From JBAYJY01 sp041664945 (GTDB taxonomy: Bacteria > UBP15 > UBA6099), in contig JBAYJY010000129.1 in NCBI GenBank assembly GCA_041664945.1, forward strand, positions 1-12,344: 12,344 nucleotides of DNA, in the 5' to 3' direction. The notes under the pieces are model-generated. The model was not told where the DNA came from. It saw nothing but the letters and a program-made list of their open reading frames with translations, and did no database searches. The translations under genes were made by a program, and so were the position numbers. Below are positions 1 to 6,161 of this stretch, piece by piece; the first letter of the stretch is position 1; each line of letters opens with the position of its first letter.

Positions 1-2
1 AG

Positions 3-881
3 CAGACGGGCGCGGTTTTTCACAGGAAATACTGGCCGAGCTTCACGACAAACAGCAACATCACAATAGACGAAGGCGTGGCGCGGCTGAAGTTCATAAA
101 CAATACGCTTAAGATTACGCCGATGCGGGGCGCGGTGGACAACGCGCTTGCGCGGCTTGCGGCGTCGACATTCGCTGACAACTCGAAGAAAGGCGCCTAC
201 GTTAACTGCGGCGTCGGACTGCCCGAGGAAGTCTGCCGGCTGATCTACGAAGGCGGCCTGATAGGCGAGATAACGATGCTCACCGAGAGCGGCGTGATGG
301 GCGGCGTGCCCTCGCCCGGCATTTTCTTCGGAGCCGCCGTGAACCCGACGAAGATCATCACCTCGGCTCAGATTTTCCAGATGTGCTACGATAAACTCGA
401 CGTGACGATCCTCGGCGTTCTGCAGGCGGACGGCGCAGGCAACGTTAACGTGTCCAAGCGCGGCGAGGGCGCCGTGAACTACGTCGGCCCCGGCGGCTTC
501 ATGGATCTGACGACGGCGGCGAAGATGATCGTTTTCGTCGGCACGTGGATGGCGCACTCCAAGATGTCCATCGAGAACGGCAAGATCAACATCCTGAAAA
601 CGGGAACTCCGAAATTCACAGATAAAATAGACGAGATCACTTTCTGCGGGCCGGAAGCGCTCAAGGCCGGCAAAAAGGTTTTCTTCTGCACGAACGTCGG
701 CGTTTTCAAGTTGACAAAAAGAGGCATGGAGCTTATCCGGGTCATGCCCGGAATCGACATTCAGAAAGACATCATCGACTTCTCGCCGATGAAGATCGTT
801 CTGCCGGAAAACGGAGTCGTGCCGGTCGTCGGCGAAGACATCGTCACCGGAAAAGGCTTCAAGCTGAAACTGGGCGCCTGA
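3..881 (+). CDS. Family I CoA-transferase, C-terminal (beta) part; 5' truncated by window edge
   Basis: The reading frame is open from base 3, so this is the end of a longer gene; the GTG at 78 is only an internal codon. The product resembles the catalytic beta half of acetate/propionate/3-ketoacid CoA-transferases, which move CoA between acyl-CoA and a free carboxylate through a glutamyl-CoA intermediate. Visible motifs: the oxyanion/glycine loop YVNCGVGLPEE (about 195-227) and, after it, TESGVMGGVPSPG, whose Glu codon (285-287) matches the catalytic glutamate of the family. Further on are LGVLQADGAGNVNVS and the GPGGFMDLTTAAK segment, both typical of the single-chain YdiF/Pct type. The protein ends ordinarily, with TGKGFKLKLGA, at a TGA (879-881). 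Substrate specificity cannot be read from this part; fatty-acid, propionate or butyrate metabolism are all possible. The family call is firm. The single-chain arrangement is inferred from the 25 residues of open frame before base 78. Confidence 0.88.
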   Translation, partial: QTGAVFHRKYWPSFTTNSNITIDEGVARLKFINNTLKITPMRGAVDNALARLAASTFADNSKKGAYVNCGVGLPEEVCRLIYEGGLIGEITMLTESGVMGGVPSPGIFFGAAVNPTKIITSAQIFQMCYDKLDVTILGVLQADGAGNVNVSKRGEGAVNYVGPGGFMDLTTAAKMIVFVGTWMAHSKMSIENGKINILKTGTPKFTDKIDEITFCGPEALKAGKKVFFCTNVGVFKLTKRGMELIRVMPGIDIQKDIIDFSPMKIVLPENGVVPVVGEDIVTGKGFKLKLGA

Positions 882-892
882 TCGAATAATAT

Positions 893-926
893 CGCCGCGC
901 GCGGGATTCGCGCGCGGCGCATTTTA
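893..926 (+). terminator. Hairpin terminator after the CoA-transferase
   Basis: A perfect 11-bp stem (893-903 with 909-919, almost all G and C) and a 5-nt loop (GGATT) lie 11 bases after the stop codon, followed by CATTTTA. The stem is very strong but the T-run is short, so termination may be partial, leaving some read-through into the glycosidase 38 bases further on. Confidence 0.7.
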
Positions 927-956
927 GCATAATTGATTTCATTCGGGAGGTTTTCA

Positions 957-2327
957 ATGGCGGACAACAAATTGGTTTTCCCGCAGGGATTTTTGTGGGG
1001 CACATCGACAGCCGGCCATCAGGCTGAAGGCCACAACGACAAGTCCGACTGGTGGAAGTTCGAGCACGAGGGGAAGATCAAGGACGGAACGGTGTCCGGC
1101 GCGAGCGTGGACTACTGGAACCGCTACGAGGAAGACCACGAACTGATGTCGAAACTCGGCTGCCGGCTTTTCCGCCTCGGTATCGAGTGGTCGAAGATCG
1201 AGCCGGAGGACGGCCGCTTCGACATGAAGGCGGTCGAGCATTACCGGAAAATTCTGCAATCGTTGCGCGACCATAAAATACAAATCTGCCTGACGCTCTA
1301 TCACTGGGTGCTGCCGCTGTGGTTCGCCGAGAGCGGCGGCTGGCTGCGCCCGGACGCTGTGGACCGCTACATTAAATACTGCGAACTGATCGTCAAAGAG
1401 TTCGGCGATTTCCCGGATATATGGGTGACTCTGAACGAGCCGAACGTGCCGTCGGCGGCGGGCTACCTCGCGGGCGAGTTTCCGCCTGAGAAGAAGTCGC
1501 TGATTCTGTTCGGGAAGGTGATGAAGAAATTTCTGCAGTGCCACGCGCGCTGCTATCCGCTTATAAAAAACAACGTGAAGGCCGCGCCGGACGGGACGGC
1601 GACGAAGGTCGGCGTGGCGATGGCCTACCAGTGGATCGAGGGCTACGGGAGCCCCGGCCTCGCGGGCGTGTTCGAGGAATTCATGGCCGGCGTATTCTCG
1701 AAAGGCAGCTTCCTCGGCTGGGACGGCTCGGTCGTTGCCGGCCGCGCGCCGTGGTACTTCGGGGGCGGCGGCGAAATCCCCGGCCTGAAAGATTCCTACG
1801 ATTACTGCGGCGTGAACTATTACACGCGGCAGACGCTGAAGTTCGACAAGTCGAAGGCGGCCACCGCGTTCGTGGATATGGAAGCTACTCCGCCGGGGAT
1901 CGAGAAAACGCAGATGGGGTGGCAGATATATCCGCCGGGATTCTACAAAACGCTCATGCGCGTCTGGGAAACGTTCAAGAAGCCGATATACATAACTGAG
2001 AACGGGATCGCCGACGATGTCGACAAGCAACGGCCCACCTATCTGCTCGAACACATCGCGATGGTCAACCGCGCGATAAAGGACGGCGCCGATATCCGCG
2101 GCTACTTCCAGTGGTCATACGTTGACAACTTCGAGTGGAAGGAAGGCTTCTGCAAACAGTTCGGAATCGTCGCCTGCGACCACAAGGACCCGGAACTGAA
2201 ACGAACGCCGCGCCCGAGCGCCTACATGTATTCAGAGCTCATCAAGGCGAACGCGATCACGCAGGAGATCGTCGACAAGTACGCCCCGCACGCTTCCGAA
2301 GGCGTCTTCGGCGACAAGTGGTCGTAG
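957..2327 (+). CDS. Glycoside hydrolase family 1 beta-glycosidase (beta-glucosidase-like)
   Basis: This 456-aa retaining beta-glycosidase of clan GH-A likely hydrolyses terminal beta-glucosyl or related residues from small glycosides. No signal peptide is present, so it should act in the cytoplasm. The whole TIM barrel is visible: the N-terminal FPQGFLWGTSTAGHQAEGH (residues about 8-26), FRLGIEWSKIEPEDG (72-86), the acid/base motif TLNEPN with Glu161, CGVNYYTR (284-291), the nucleophile motif YITENG with Glu348, and the substrate-binding WSYVDNFEW (386-394). The length is normal for GH1. ATG 957 is chosen because GGGAGG (945-950) sits 6 bases upstream; an in-frame ATG at 933 has no such site. 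The FRLGIEWSKIEP strand is closer to the archaeal-type or diverged bacterial branch than to classic BglA (FRFSISWSRIFP). No transporter or sugar-specific regulator lies next to it. Expression may be partly by read-through from the CoA-transferase, because no convincing promoter is seen in the short gap. Confidence 0.95.
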   Translation: MADNKLVFPQGFLWGTSTAGHQAEGHNDKSDWWKFEHEGKIKDGTVSGASVDYWNRYEEDHELMSKLGCRLFRLGIEWSKIEPEDGRFDMKAVEHYRKILQSLRDHKIQICLTLYHWVLPLWFAESGGWLRPDAVDRYIKYCELIVKEFGDFPDIWVTLNEPNVPSAAGYLAGEFPPEKKSLILFGKVMKKFLQCHARCYPLIKNNVKAAPDGTATKVGVAMAYQWIEGYGSPGLAGVFEEFMAGVFSKGSFLGWDGSVVAGRAPWYFGGGGEIPGLKDSYDYCGVNYYTRQTLKFDKSKAATAFVDMEATPPGIEKTQMGWQIYPPGFYKTLMRVWETFKKPIYITENGIADDVDKQRPTYLLEHIAMVNRAIKDGADIRGYFQWSYVDNFEWKEGFCKQFGIVACDHKDPELKRTPRPSAYMYSELIKANAITQEIVDKYAPHASEGVFGDKWS

Positions 2328-2369
2328 GTTTATTTAGCGGCAGCGGATTTCATGCTGAAAATTTGGACT

Positions 2370-2436
2370 GCGACATCAAGATGTCGCCTTGTTAGCCGGT
2401 GACATGTCGCCGGCATAAAGCGGGCAGGATGCCCGC
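2370..2436. repeat. Cluster of three palindromes downstream of the glycosidase
   Basis: Three inverted repeats follow each other: 2370-2387 (8-bp arms GCGACATC/GATGTCGC around AA), 2395-2414 (10-bp arms meeting at ACATGT, with one G-T mismatch), and 2420-2436 (7-bp arms GCGGGCA/TGCCCGC around GGA). The first two share the core GACAT. None has a T-run, so they look like a REP-type intergenic repeat cluster rather than terminators, although they would fold strongly in the 3' end of the glycosidase mRNA. Confidence 0.6.
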
Positions 2437-2456
2437 GCTCCCGTAACATTCTAAAA

Positions 2457-2527
2457 GCATTAAAGAATATCTAATATCCAACATCGAATTAACTTCTGCA
2501 TTCTTCTGTTACCTGTTCGATATTCAT
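2457..2527 (+). repeat. Short copy of the GAATATC-ended MITE-like repeat (copy C)
   Basis: This copy begins GCATTAAAGAATATC and ends CTGTTCGATATTC, matching the two ends of the longer element at 7041-7183. The ends form a short inverted pair (GAATATC at 2465-2471, GATATTC at about 2519-2525). The middle is shortened and unlike the other copies, so this is a deleted or diverged derivative. It carries no coding sequence. It lies 3' of the glycosidase in the same orientation, relative to that gene, as the other two copies have to theirs. Confidence 0.6.
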
Positions 2528-2538
2528 TGCGCAGCTTG

Positions 2539-2562
2539 CGCCGGGCCGTAACCCGGCGTTTT
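2539..2562 (+). terminator. Hairpin with T-run, possible terminator for the glycosidase transcript
   Basis: A 7-bp GC-only stem (2539-2545 with 2552-2558) and a 6-nt loop are followed by TTTTA on the plus strand. A second small hairpin (GCGCA/TGCGC, 2529-2541) overlaps its left arm and could compete with it. The minus strand has no T-run on the other side, so the hairpin is a poorer terminator for the convergent operon ending at 2586. Confidence 0.55.
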
Positions 2563-2585
2563 ATGCGGCTTCAGCAAAAATCCGT

Positions 2586-3104
2586 TTAGGGTTTGCCCAT
2601 ATCCCGACGGTTTCCATCGCCTCCCGGCGGAAAATGCCGGCCGTCCTCTTTGAATCCTCTTGTGAACTCTTTGAATTTTGCTTTTTGCTTATCGTCAAGT
2701 ATCTTCAGGATTTGCGCGTCCATTTTCCTGCGAAACCCTTCCATCTGTTTCTGCATATCCTTGTGGAACGCCAGTTGCTCCGGCTCGTTTTCATCGAATA
2801 TTTTTTTCAACTGCTTTTTCTGTTCCGCTGAAAGAGACAGTTCCCGGCTCATGCCCTCTATGACAAAGTTTTTGATTCGACCCTCCCCCATCCCCTTGTC
2901 TCCCATCGGACCGCGCGGAGAGCCTTCATGACGCCCCGGCCCCATTCCGAATCCCATCGGCGGCGCGCCTCTGTCTCTTTTAGCCCCCATCATGTGGCCG
3001 ACCACGGGCCGCATTATCAGCGGAGACACGATTATCCCCGACAAAAATCCGACCGCCAGCATCAGCGCCAGACATAAGAAAAACCATTTTCTTCCCGAGT
3101 TCAT
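2586..3104 (-). CDS. Membrane-anchored Spy/CnrX-like periplasmic stress-sensor protein
   Basis: This 172-aa protein has a short N-terminus and one hydrophobic segment (about residues 7-30) without a clear cleavage site, so it is probably inner-membrane anchored with the rest in the periplasm. Residues 37-76 form a flexible Met/Gly/Pro/His/Arg-rich stretch (for example MGFGMGPGRHE). A helical hairpin follows (about 78-152) with two LTxxQ-like turns, LSAEQKKQLKKI (91-102) and LDDKQKAKFKEF (136-147), the hallmark of the Spy/CpxP/ZraP/CnrX group. The C-terminus is again Gly/Arg/His-rich. Family members act as periplasmic chaperones or bind metal and tune envelope-stress signalling. The start ATG overlaps the stop of the anti-sigma gene (ATGA at 3104-3101), so translation is coupled, and it is the third gene of a sigma / anti-sigma operon. 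By analogy with CnrYXH it may be the sensor that controls the anti-sigma factor; that is inference. Methionine and histidine enrichment suggests, but does not prove, metal binding. Confidence 0.8.
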   Translation of the reverse strand: MNSGRKWFFLCLALMLAVGFLSGIIVSPLIMRPVVGHMMGAKRDRGAPPMGFGMGPGRHEGSPRGPMGDKGMGEGRIKNFVIEGMSRELSLSAEQKKQLKKIFDENEPEQLAFHKDMQKQMEGFRRKMDAQILKILDDKQKAKFKEFTRGFKEDGRHFPPGGDGNRRDMGKP

Positions 3105-3628
3105 TCGCTCACCCCGTTTTGTTCAGTTGTTCTGTCGGTTTTATTGTATTTAAGCGCGGTGTAGAGATGGCCGACGGCAATCCCGTCCTCGCTTGCAAGA
3201 AATGCCTTTTCATGTTTTTCAAATGAATAGAAATAATATGAGCCGCTGTAATTTTGCGACGCGGCGGCGGAGCCGTCCGATTGCAGCGTCAGAAACGCCG
3301 CAACGGACATGACGCAGCACAAAAGCAAAGTCGCAGGGATGAACCTCCTGCTCAAACCGCCGACGGTTTCCCAGAAATACTCCTTCGCCCGCGCAGGCGC
3401 CGAACCGACTGTCTGCCGTATGATTTTTTCCGCGAAGTGAAGCGGCGGCTCCGCCGGCATTTTTCGACCGATCGCCGCGCTGATCGACAAAATCTCTTCG
3501 CTATACGCTTTGCACCCGGCGCAGCCGGCGAGATGTTTTTCGAACATTTCATTTTCCCACGCCGACAGTTCGCCGTCGTGGTATCGCTGCGCGTATTTCA
3601 CTTTTTTACACTGCTTCATCTTCGACAC
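3101..3628 (-). CDS. Zinc-finger anti-sigma factor, single transmembrane segment
   Basis: This 175-aa membrane protein should hold the adjacent ECF sigma factor inactive. The N-terminal domain fits the ZAS zinc-binding anti-sigma fold: Cys7, then YHDGELS (16-22), then His32-x3-Cys36-x2-Cys39 (HLAGCAGC). A transmembrane helix spans about residues 96-115 (FIPATLLLCCVMSVAAFLTL). About 60 residues follow on the periplasmic side, rich in Ser, Tyr and Phe, with no recognised domain. The gene overlaps the sigma gene by 23 bp if it starts at GTG 3628, or by 14 bp from ATG 3619. GGAAAG lies just upstream of the GTG, and the zinc-ligand pattern survives either choice. Its stop overlaps the start of the Spy-like gene, so the three are one translational unit. 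The periplasmic tail is the likely receiver of a signal from the Spy-like partner or from a regulatory protease; neither is shown here. Confidence 0.85.
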   Translation of the reverse strand: MSKMKQCKKVKYAQRYHDGELSAWENEMFEKHLAGCAGCKAYSEEILSISAAIGRKMPAEPPLHFAEKIIRQTVGSAPARAKEYFWETVGGLSRRFIPATLLLCCVMSVAAFLTLQSDGSAAASQNYSGSYYFYSFEKHEKAFLASEDGIAVGHLYTALKYNKTDRTTEQNGVSE

Positions 3629-4217
3629 TCAGCTTTCCGGAGATGTTCAACATCCCGTTTCTCAGCATTTCGCGCGCCCGGTATAGCCGCGATTCCACCG
3701 TTCCTATCGAAACGCCAAGTATTTTTCCTATGTCCTTGTACGAGTAACCTTCGATTTCTTTCAACACGATTACCTTGCGGTATTTTGCCGGCAGTTTCGA
3801 GAGTTCCTTCTGGATTGTTTCGCTCAGCTCCTTTTTGAAATAGAAGCTTTCCGGATTTTCGTATGCCCCGGACGCATGGCCGAGCAGTTCCAAATCAGCC
3901 GCGTAGAGCGGTTCGCGCAGGCGCGCGTTTCGTCCGTTTTTCCTGATGTGGTCGCTGGCTGCGTTCATTGCGATTCTGTACAGCCATGTCGATATGTTTG
4001 AATCGGCTTTGAAGCCCGGCAATGCCTTGTAAGCTTTCAAAAACACTTCCTGCGCCACATCCTCGGCGTCCGCCCCGTTCCCCAACACACAATAAATTGC
4101 ATTATAAACTCTGGAGCTATGCTCACGGACTATCTTCGCGAAATCGTTATCGGTCAAATCTGCGCTTGTCTTTCCGTCACGCGTCGCATCCGGCCAGCCG
4201 CGATCTTCACTCTCCAT
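3606..4217 (-). CDS. ECF-type RNA polymerase sigma factor (sigma-70 family, RpoE-like)
   Basis: This 203-aa cytoplasmic sigma factor has only regions 2 and 4, as is usual for ECF factors. Region 2 runs from about residue 28 to 95, including DAEDVAQEVFLKAYKALPGF (50-69) and STWLYRIAMNAASDHIRK (76-93), which carry the core-binding and -10-recognition helices. Region 4 runs from about 135 to 188, with LPAKYRKVIVLKEIEGYSYKDIG followed by the helix-turn-helix ILGVSIGTVESRLYRARE. The length is at the upper end of normal because of a polar N-terminal extension of about 25 residues. ATG 4217 is the only clear upstream start, but its ribosome-binding site is poor; a sigma-E-like promoter (4225-4253) would give an almost leaderless mRNA. 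It is the first gene of an operon with its anti-sigma factor and a Spy-like sensor, so autoregulation is likely. Target genes cannot be told from the window. Confidence 0.93.
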   Translation of the reverse strand: MESEDRGWPDATRDGKTSADLTDNDFAKIVREHSSRVYNAIYCVLGNGADAEDVAQEVFLKAYKALPGFKADSNISTWLYRIAMNAASDHIRKNGRNARLREPLYAADLELLGHASGAYENPESFYFKKELSETIQKELSKLPAKYRKVIVLKEIEGYSYKDIGKILGVSIGTVESRLYRAREMLRNGMLNISGKLSVEDEAV

Positions 4218-4224
4218 TTACATA

Positions 4225-4253
4225 TTAGACTCACATTTGGCCTTTTTTATTCC
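4225..4253 (-). promoter_or_regulatory. Candidate ECF (sigma-E-like) promoter for the sigma / anti-sigma / Spy operon
   Basis: On the minus strand, GGAATAA (4253-4247) and GTCTAA (4230-4225) are separated by 16 bases. This resembles the GGAACTT-N16-TCTGA class used by many ECF factors that regulate themselves. Transcription would start at or just before the ATG at 4217, leaving little or no leader. That fits the weak ribosome-binding site but makes the assignment tentative. Confidence 0.4.
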
Positions 4254-4329
4254 CAATATTGTGATTTAAGTCGCATTTTTCAACGCTTTTTGATTGGATA
4301 TCGGAGCGAAGCGGAAGAACGGGAAAATG

Positions 4330-4366
4330 TGTTACCTATGTGTCCGAACGCCTGTTACCCATGTCC
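4330..4366. repeat. Remnant of an insertion-sequence end (two GGTAACA-type direct repeats)
   Basis: On the plus strand, TGTTACCTATGTGTCC (4330-4345) is followed by TGTTACCCATGTCC (4353-4366), two close copies of one unit 23 bases apart. From memory this pattern resembles the termini of some DDE-transposase insertion sequences, but no transposase is present, so it would be a solo end. It lies directly beside repeat copy A, whose far half is missing, which suggests one element inserted into the other. Confidence 0.4.
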
Positions 4367-4380
4367 CCGGTCTGTAGACG

Positions 4381-4462
4381 TGAAAAACCAGGGGACGGGC
4401 TATTTACACTGCCTGCCATGCTTTTTGAAATTCTATTTTGTATATTCGATATTCTGTTTAAT
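4381..4462 (-). repeat. GAATATC-ended MITE-like repeat, truncated copy A
   Basis: Read on the minus strand, this begins ATTAAACAGAATATCGAATAT, 21 bases identical to copy B starting at 7042. It continues with about 60 more bases that align well, including AGGCAGTG and a block close to GTCCCTGTTTTTTCA. The distal inverted end seen in copy B is absent here; the insertion-sequence-like direct repeats take its place. The metallophosphoesterase stop codon lies inside this copy. Confidence 0.7.
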
Positions 4463-5344
4463 TTCGGCAGGTTCATCCGGGCGGACAACGAAGTCCGTCG
4501 CCTTGTCGTTTTTCACGAGCACGTAGATGAAGTGGTGGAATGCGCCGGCATCGGGCGAATTGTATTTCTCGCGCGGGATATCAGTGTCCATGCCGCCGCC
4601 TCCGCCGCCGGTGACGATGTAGGTCGTCGGGCCCAGCTTGACGCGGTCGGCGATATGAAGATGCCCCGAAAAGAAGTACGGGACGCGGTTGTCTTCGAGC
4701 AACTTAAGAAACTCTTTGCCGAAAGATGTCCAGTAGCCGTCTTCCCAGTTTTTAATGACTGCGGGCGGGTAGTGCATGAAAACCACGGCCTTGCCCTCGT
4801 AGCCGGCGAGCTGTTTTTTCAGCGACGCCAACTGAGACGGCGTCAGCGTGTCCATAGCGACGATGTCTATCACTATGAACTTCCAGCCGCAGTGGGTGAA
4901 CGAGTAGTCTGACTTGCCGAGTATGCGCTTGAAACGCGCGCGGCCTTCGGATGTCGTGTGGCCGTCGGGCGATCTGTACTCGTGGTTGCCGGGAACGATG
5001 AACCACGGGAATTTCACGCCGGCGAGCTGCCCGAAAAACGCGGCGTATTCCTCTTCTTTTCCGCTGCCGGTGGTGTCGCCGACGCTGATGGCGAAGTCCG
5101 GTTTCATTTCGATTATTGCGTCGCGCATTGTCTCGAAAATCCCGGTATTGTTGTGGCTGTCGGCCATGACGGCGAAAGAGAATCCGTCGGCGCAGGAGGA
5201 TTCGTCGAGTTTTTGCGCTTCTTTTGCGTTCGGCCGCGAGAGGTTTTGCGCGCCTGCCGCGACGGAAAAAGCGATCAGGATGAAGAAGGCGCCGCACGCG
5301 AGAGCGATGCGGCAGGAGACAGCTAATTTGTTCGTCATTTTCAT
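4433..5344 (-). CDS. Exported calcineurin-type metallophosphoesterase
   Basis: This protein of about 303 aa hydrolyses a phosphomonoester or phosphodiester using two metal ions; its substrate is unknown. Residues are numbered from the ATG at 5344; a second ATG at 5338 is equally possible. An N-terminal signal peptide (positive start, hydrophobic core IALACGAFFILIAFSVA, AxA-type site before Gln33) sends it to the periplasm. All five metallophosphoesterase blocks are present: ADSH (Asp62, His64), VGDTTG (Asp90), PGNHE (Asn121, His122), MHYPP (His191) and SGHLH (His228, His230). After the core comes the glycine run GGGGGG and a short beta region ending in VLVKNDKATDFVVRPDEP. The frame also reads upstream to 5425, but that stretch would bury the signal peptide, so I exclude it. 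The last codons (IKQNIEYTK and stop) are encoded by a mobile-type repeat, so the native C-terminus has probably been replaced or trimmed. A Fur-like box overlaps the start codon. Confidence 0.88.
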   Translation of the reverse strand: MKMTNKLAVSCRIALACGAFFILIAFSVAAGAQNLSRPNAKEAQKLDESSCADGFSFAVMADSHNNTGIFETMRDAIIEMKPDFAISVGDTTGSGKEEEYAAFFGQLAGVKFPWFIVPGNHEYRSPDGHTTSEGRARFKRILGKSDYSFTHCGWKFIVIDIVAMDTLTPSQLASLKKQLAGYEGKAVVFMHYPPAVIKNWEDGYWTSFGKEFLKLLEDNRVPYFFSGHLHIADRVKLGPTTYIVTGGGGGGMDTDIPREKYNSPDAGAFHHFIYVLVKNDKATDFVVRPDEPAEIKQNIEYTK

Positions 5345-5360
5345 AATGAGAATGATTCTA
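5342..5360. promoter_or_regulatory. Possible Fur-box-like operator at the metallophosphoesterase start
   Basis: The 19 bases CATAATGAGAATGATTCTA match the classical Fur consensus (GATAATGATAATCATTATC) at 14 of 19 positions by my count, and read as hexamers CATAAT-GAGAAT-GATTCT. The site overlaps the start codon of the phosphoesterase. One such match is expected fairly often by chance in 12 kb, so this is only suggestive. Confidence 0.25.
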
Positions 5361-5390
5361 ACACACAGTGATTTTTGAGTCCATAGAAGA

Positions 5391-5414
5391 ATACCCGGAA
5401 ATCCAAACTTCCAA
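5391..5414 (-). promoter_or_regulatory. Weak candidate promoter upstream of the metallophosphoesterase
   Basis: On the minus strand, TTGGAA (5414-5409) and GGGTAT (5396-5391) are 12 bases apart, about 46 bases before the start codon. The layout echoes the GTTGAA-N12-GGGTAw boxes of the STAS genes, but the -35 half matches at only four of six positions. It may be coincidence. Confidence 0.2.
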
Positions 5415-5571
5415 TTAACAGTCAATTGTTAGGAATGATAGAACGCTGTCGGCGGAATAAAATATGGCTTTCCCACTGCGTTTTTTCGATAACCACGGAG
5501 CCGGCGGCCCTTTGTTGGCGCTTTTTACAGGGTCTTAAAGCGGCTGCCGAAAAACTTTTTTTAAAAACCGC

Positions 5572-5599
5572 TAAAGTTTTCCTGATAACCCGCCGATAA
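5572..5599 (+). promoter_or_regulatory. Sigma-28 (FliA/SigD)-like promoter
   Basis: TAAAGTTT (5572-5579) and GCCGATAA (5592-5599) are both exact matches to the flagellar sigma-28 consensus, with 12 bases between them. Enteric promoters usually have 11; SigD promoters tolerate 14-16 bases between TAAA and the -10 box, and here that gap is 16. Transcription would start near 5606, giving a leader of about 70 bases before the ATG at 5679. The -10 match alone is eight exact bases. Confidence 0.55.
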
Positions 5600-5678
5600 A
5601 CAACACAAGGTATTTTTGCGTCTTCAGTTCGAGGCGCTATATTAAGGTCCATTTACCGGCCGAAGGAAGGTGGAAGTA

Positions 5679-6161
5679 ATGGATTACACAGGAGTTGCGC
5701 AAGGAGTAACGGGGCAAAGCATTGTCAATCAGGCTGAAACAACATTCGTAAAGAAATCCGCCCCGAAAGAAATTGAAACCGCGCCGACATCGGCGCCCGC
5801 TCAGGACGTCGCGAACGCGGCAGGGTTGAGCGAAAAGCTCAAGACTTATGCGATTCTGATGTCCGATTCGACGGAAAACGATGTATTGGCGCAGAAGAAC
5901 GAGCTGCCCAGTCCGGTGGCGAACCTGATCGGACAGCATCCGCTTTACCCGTTCGACCGCAATTTCATGGACGTCACTGAAGAGTTCGCGAAACGGGTTG
6001 TGTCGGGCGATGTGAAAGTTACGCCGCAGATGCTTGAGCCGGTCAAGACGCAGATCGGACAGGTCAAGTCCGAAATCGTTGAAAAAGCGGTCGACGCTGA
6101 AGCTGCGACGGAAGCCGCGGAGAAACCCGGCGTCAAGGCAAATATTATCGAAGTCATCTGA
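5679..6161 (+). CDS. Hypothetical protein, 160 aa, first gene of a pair with nucleoside hydrolase
   Basis: I do not recognise this protein. It is cytoplasmic in appearance: no signal peptide, no transmembrane helix, no cysteine. Residues 1-45 are a low-complexity Ala/Thr/Pro/Gln region, 48-70 are probably helical, 76-98 hold a Pro-rich stretch (LPSPVANLIGQHPLYPFD), and 99-147 form an acidic helical tail rich in Val, Lys, Glu and Ala. The segment FAKRVVSGDVKVTPQMLEPV (103-122) resembles the IxxGxYxVDxxxIA motif at the C-terminus of FlgM anti-sigma-28 proteins. Combined with the upstream sigma-28-like promoter, this hints at a flagellar-regulon protein; the similarity is loose and by eye. ATG 5679 is chosen because GGAAGG (5665-5670) lies 8 bases upstream; the earlier GTG at 5670 overlaps that site. 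The TGA overlaps the next ATG by one base, so the two genes are translationally coupled. Confidence 0.7.
   Translation: MDYTGVAQGVTGQSIVNQAETTFVKKSAPKEIETAPTSAPAQDVANAAGLSEKLKTYAILMSDSTENDVLAQKNELPSPVANLIGQHPLYPFDRNFMDVTEEFAKRVVSGDVKVTPQMLEPVKTQIGQVKSEIVEKAVDAEAATEAAEKPGVKANIIEVI

Noticed and set aside
954..2054. Long open frame (366 codons) on the minus strand inside the glycosidase
   Set aside because: It is antisense to a complete GH1 gene with both catalytic motifs, its translation is Arg/Val/Pro-rich with no domain, and it is explained by GC-rich codon bias.
3254..3838. Plus-strand frame of 194 codons across the sigma / anti-sigma genes
   Set aside because: It is antisense to two well-supported overlapping genes, and its translation is Arg-rich and low in sense.
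5422..5652. Minus-strand frame of 76 codons between the phosphoesterase and the 160-aa gene
   Set aside because: No ribosome-binding site or domain, composition unlike a protein, and it overlaps the sigma-28-like promoter of the opposite strand.
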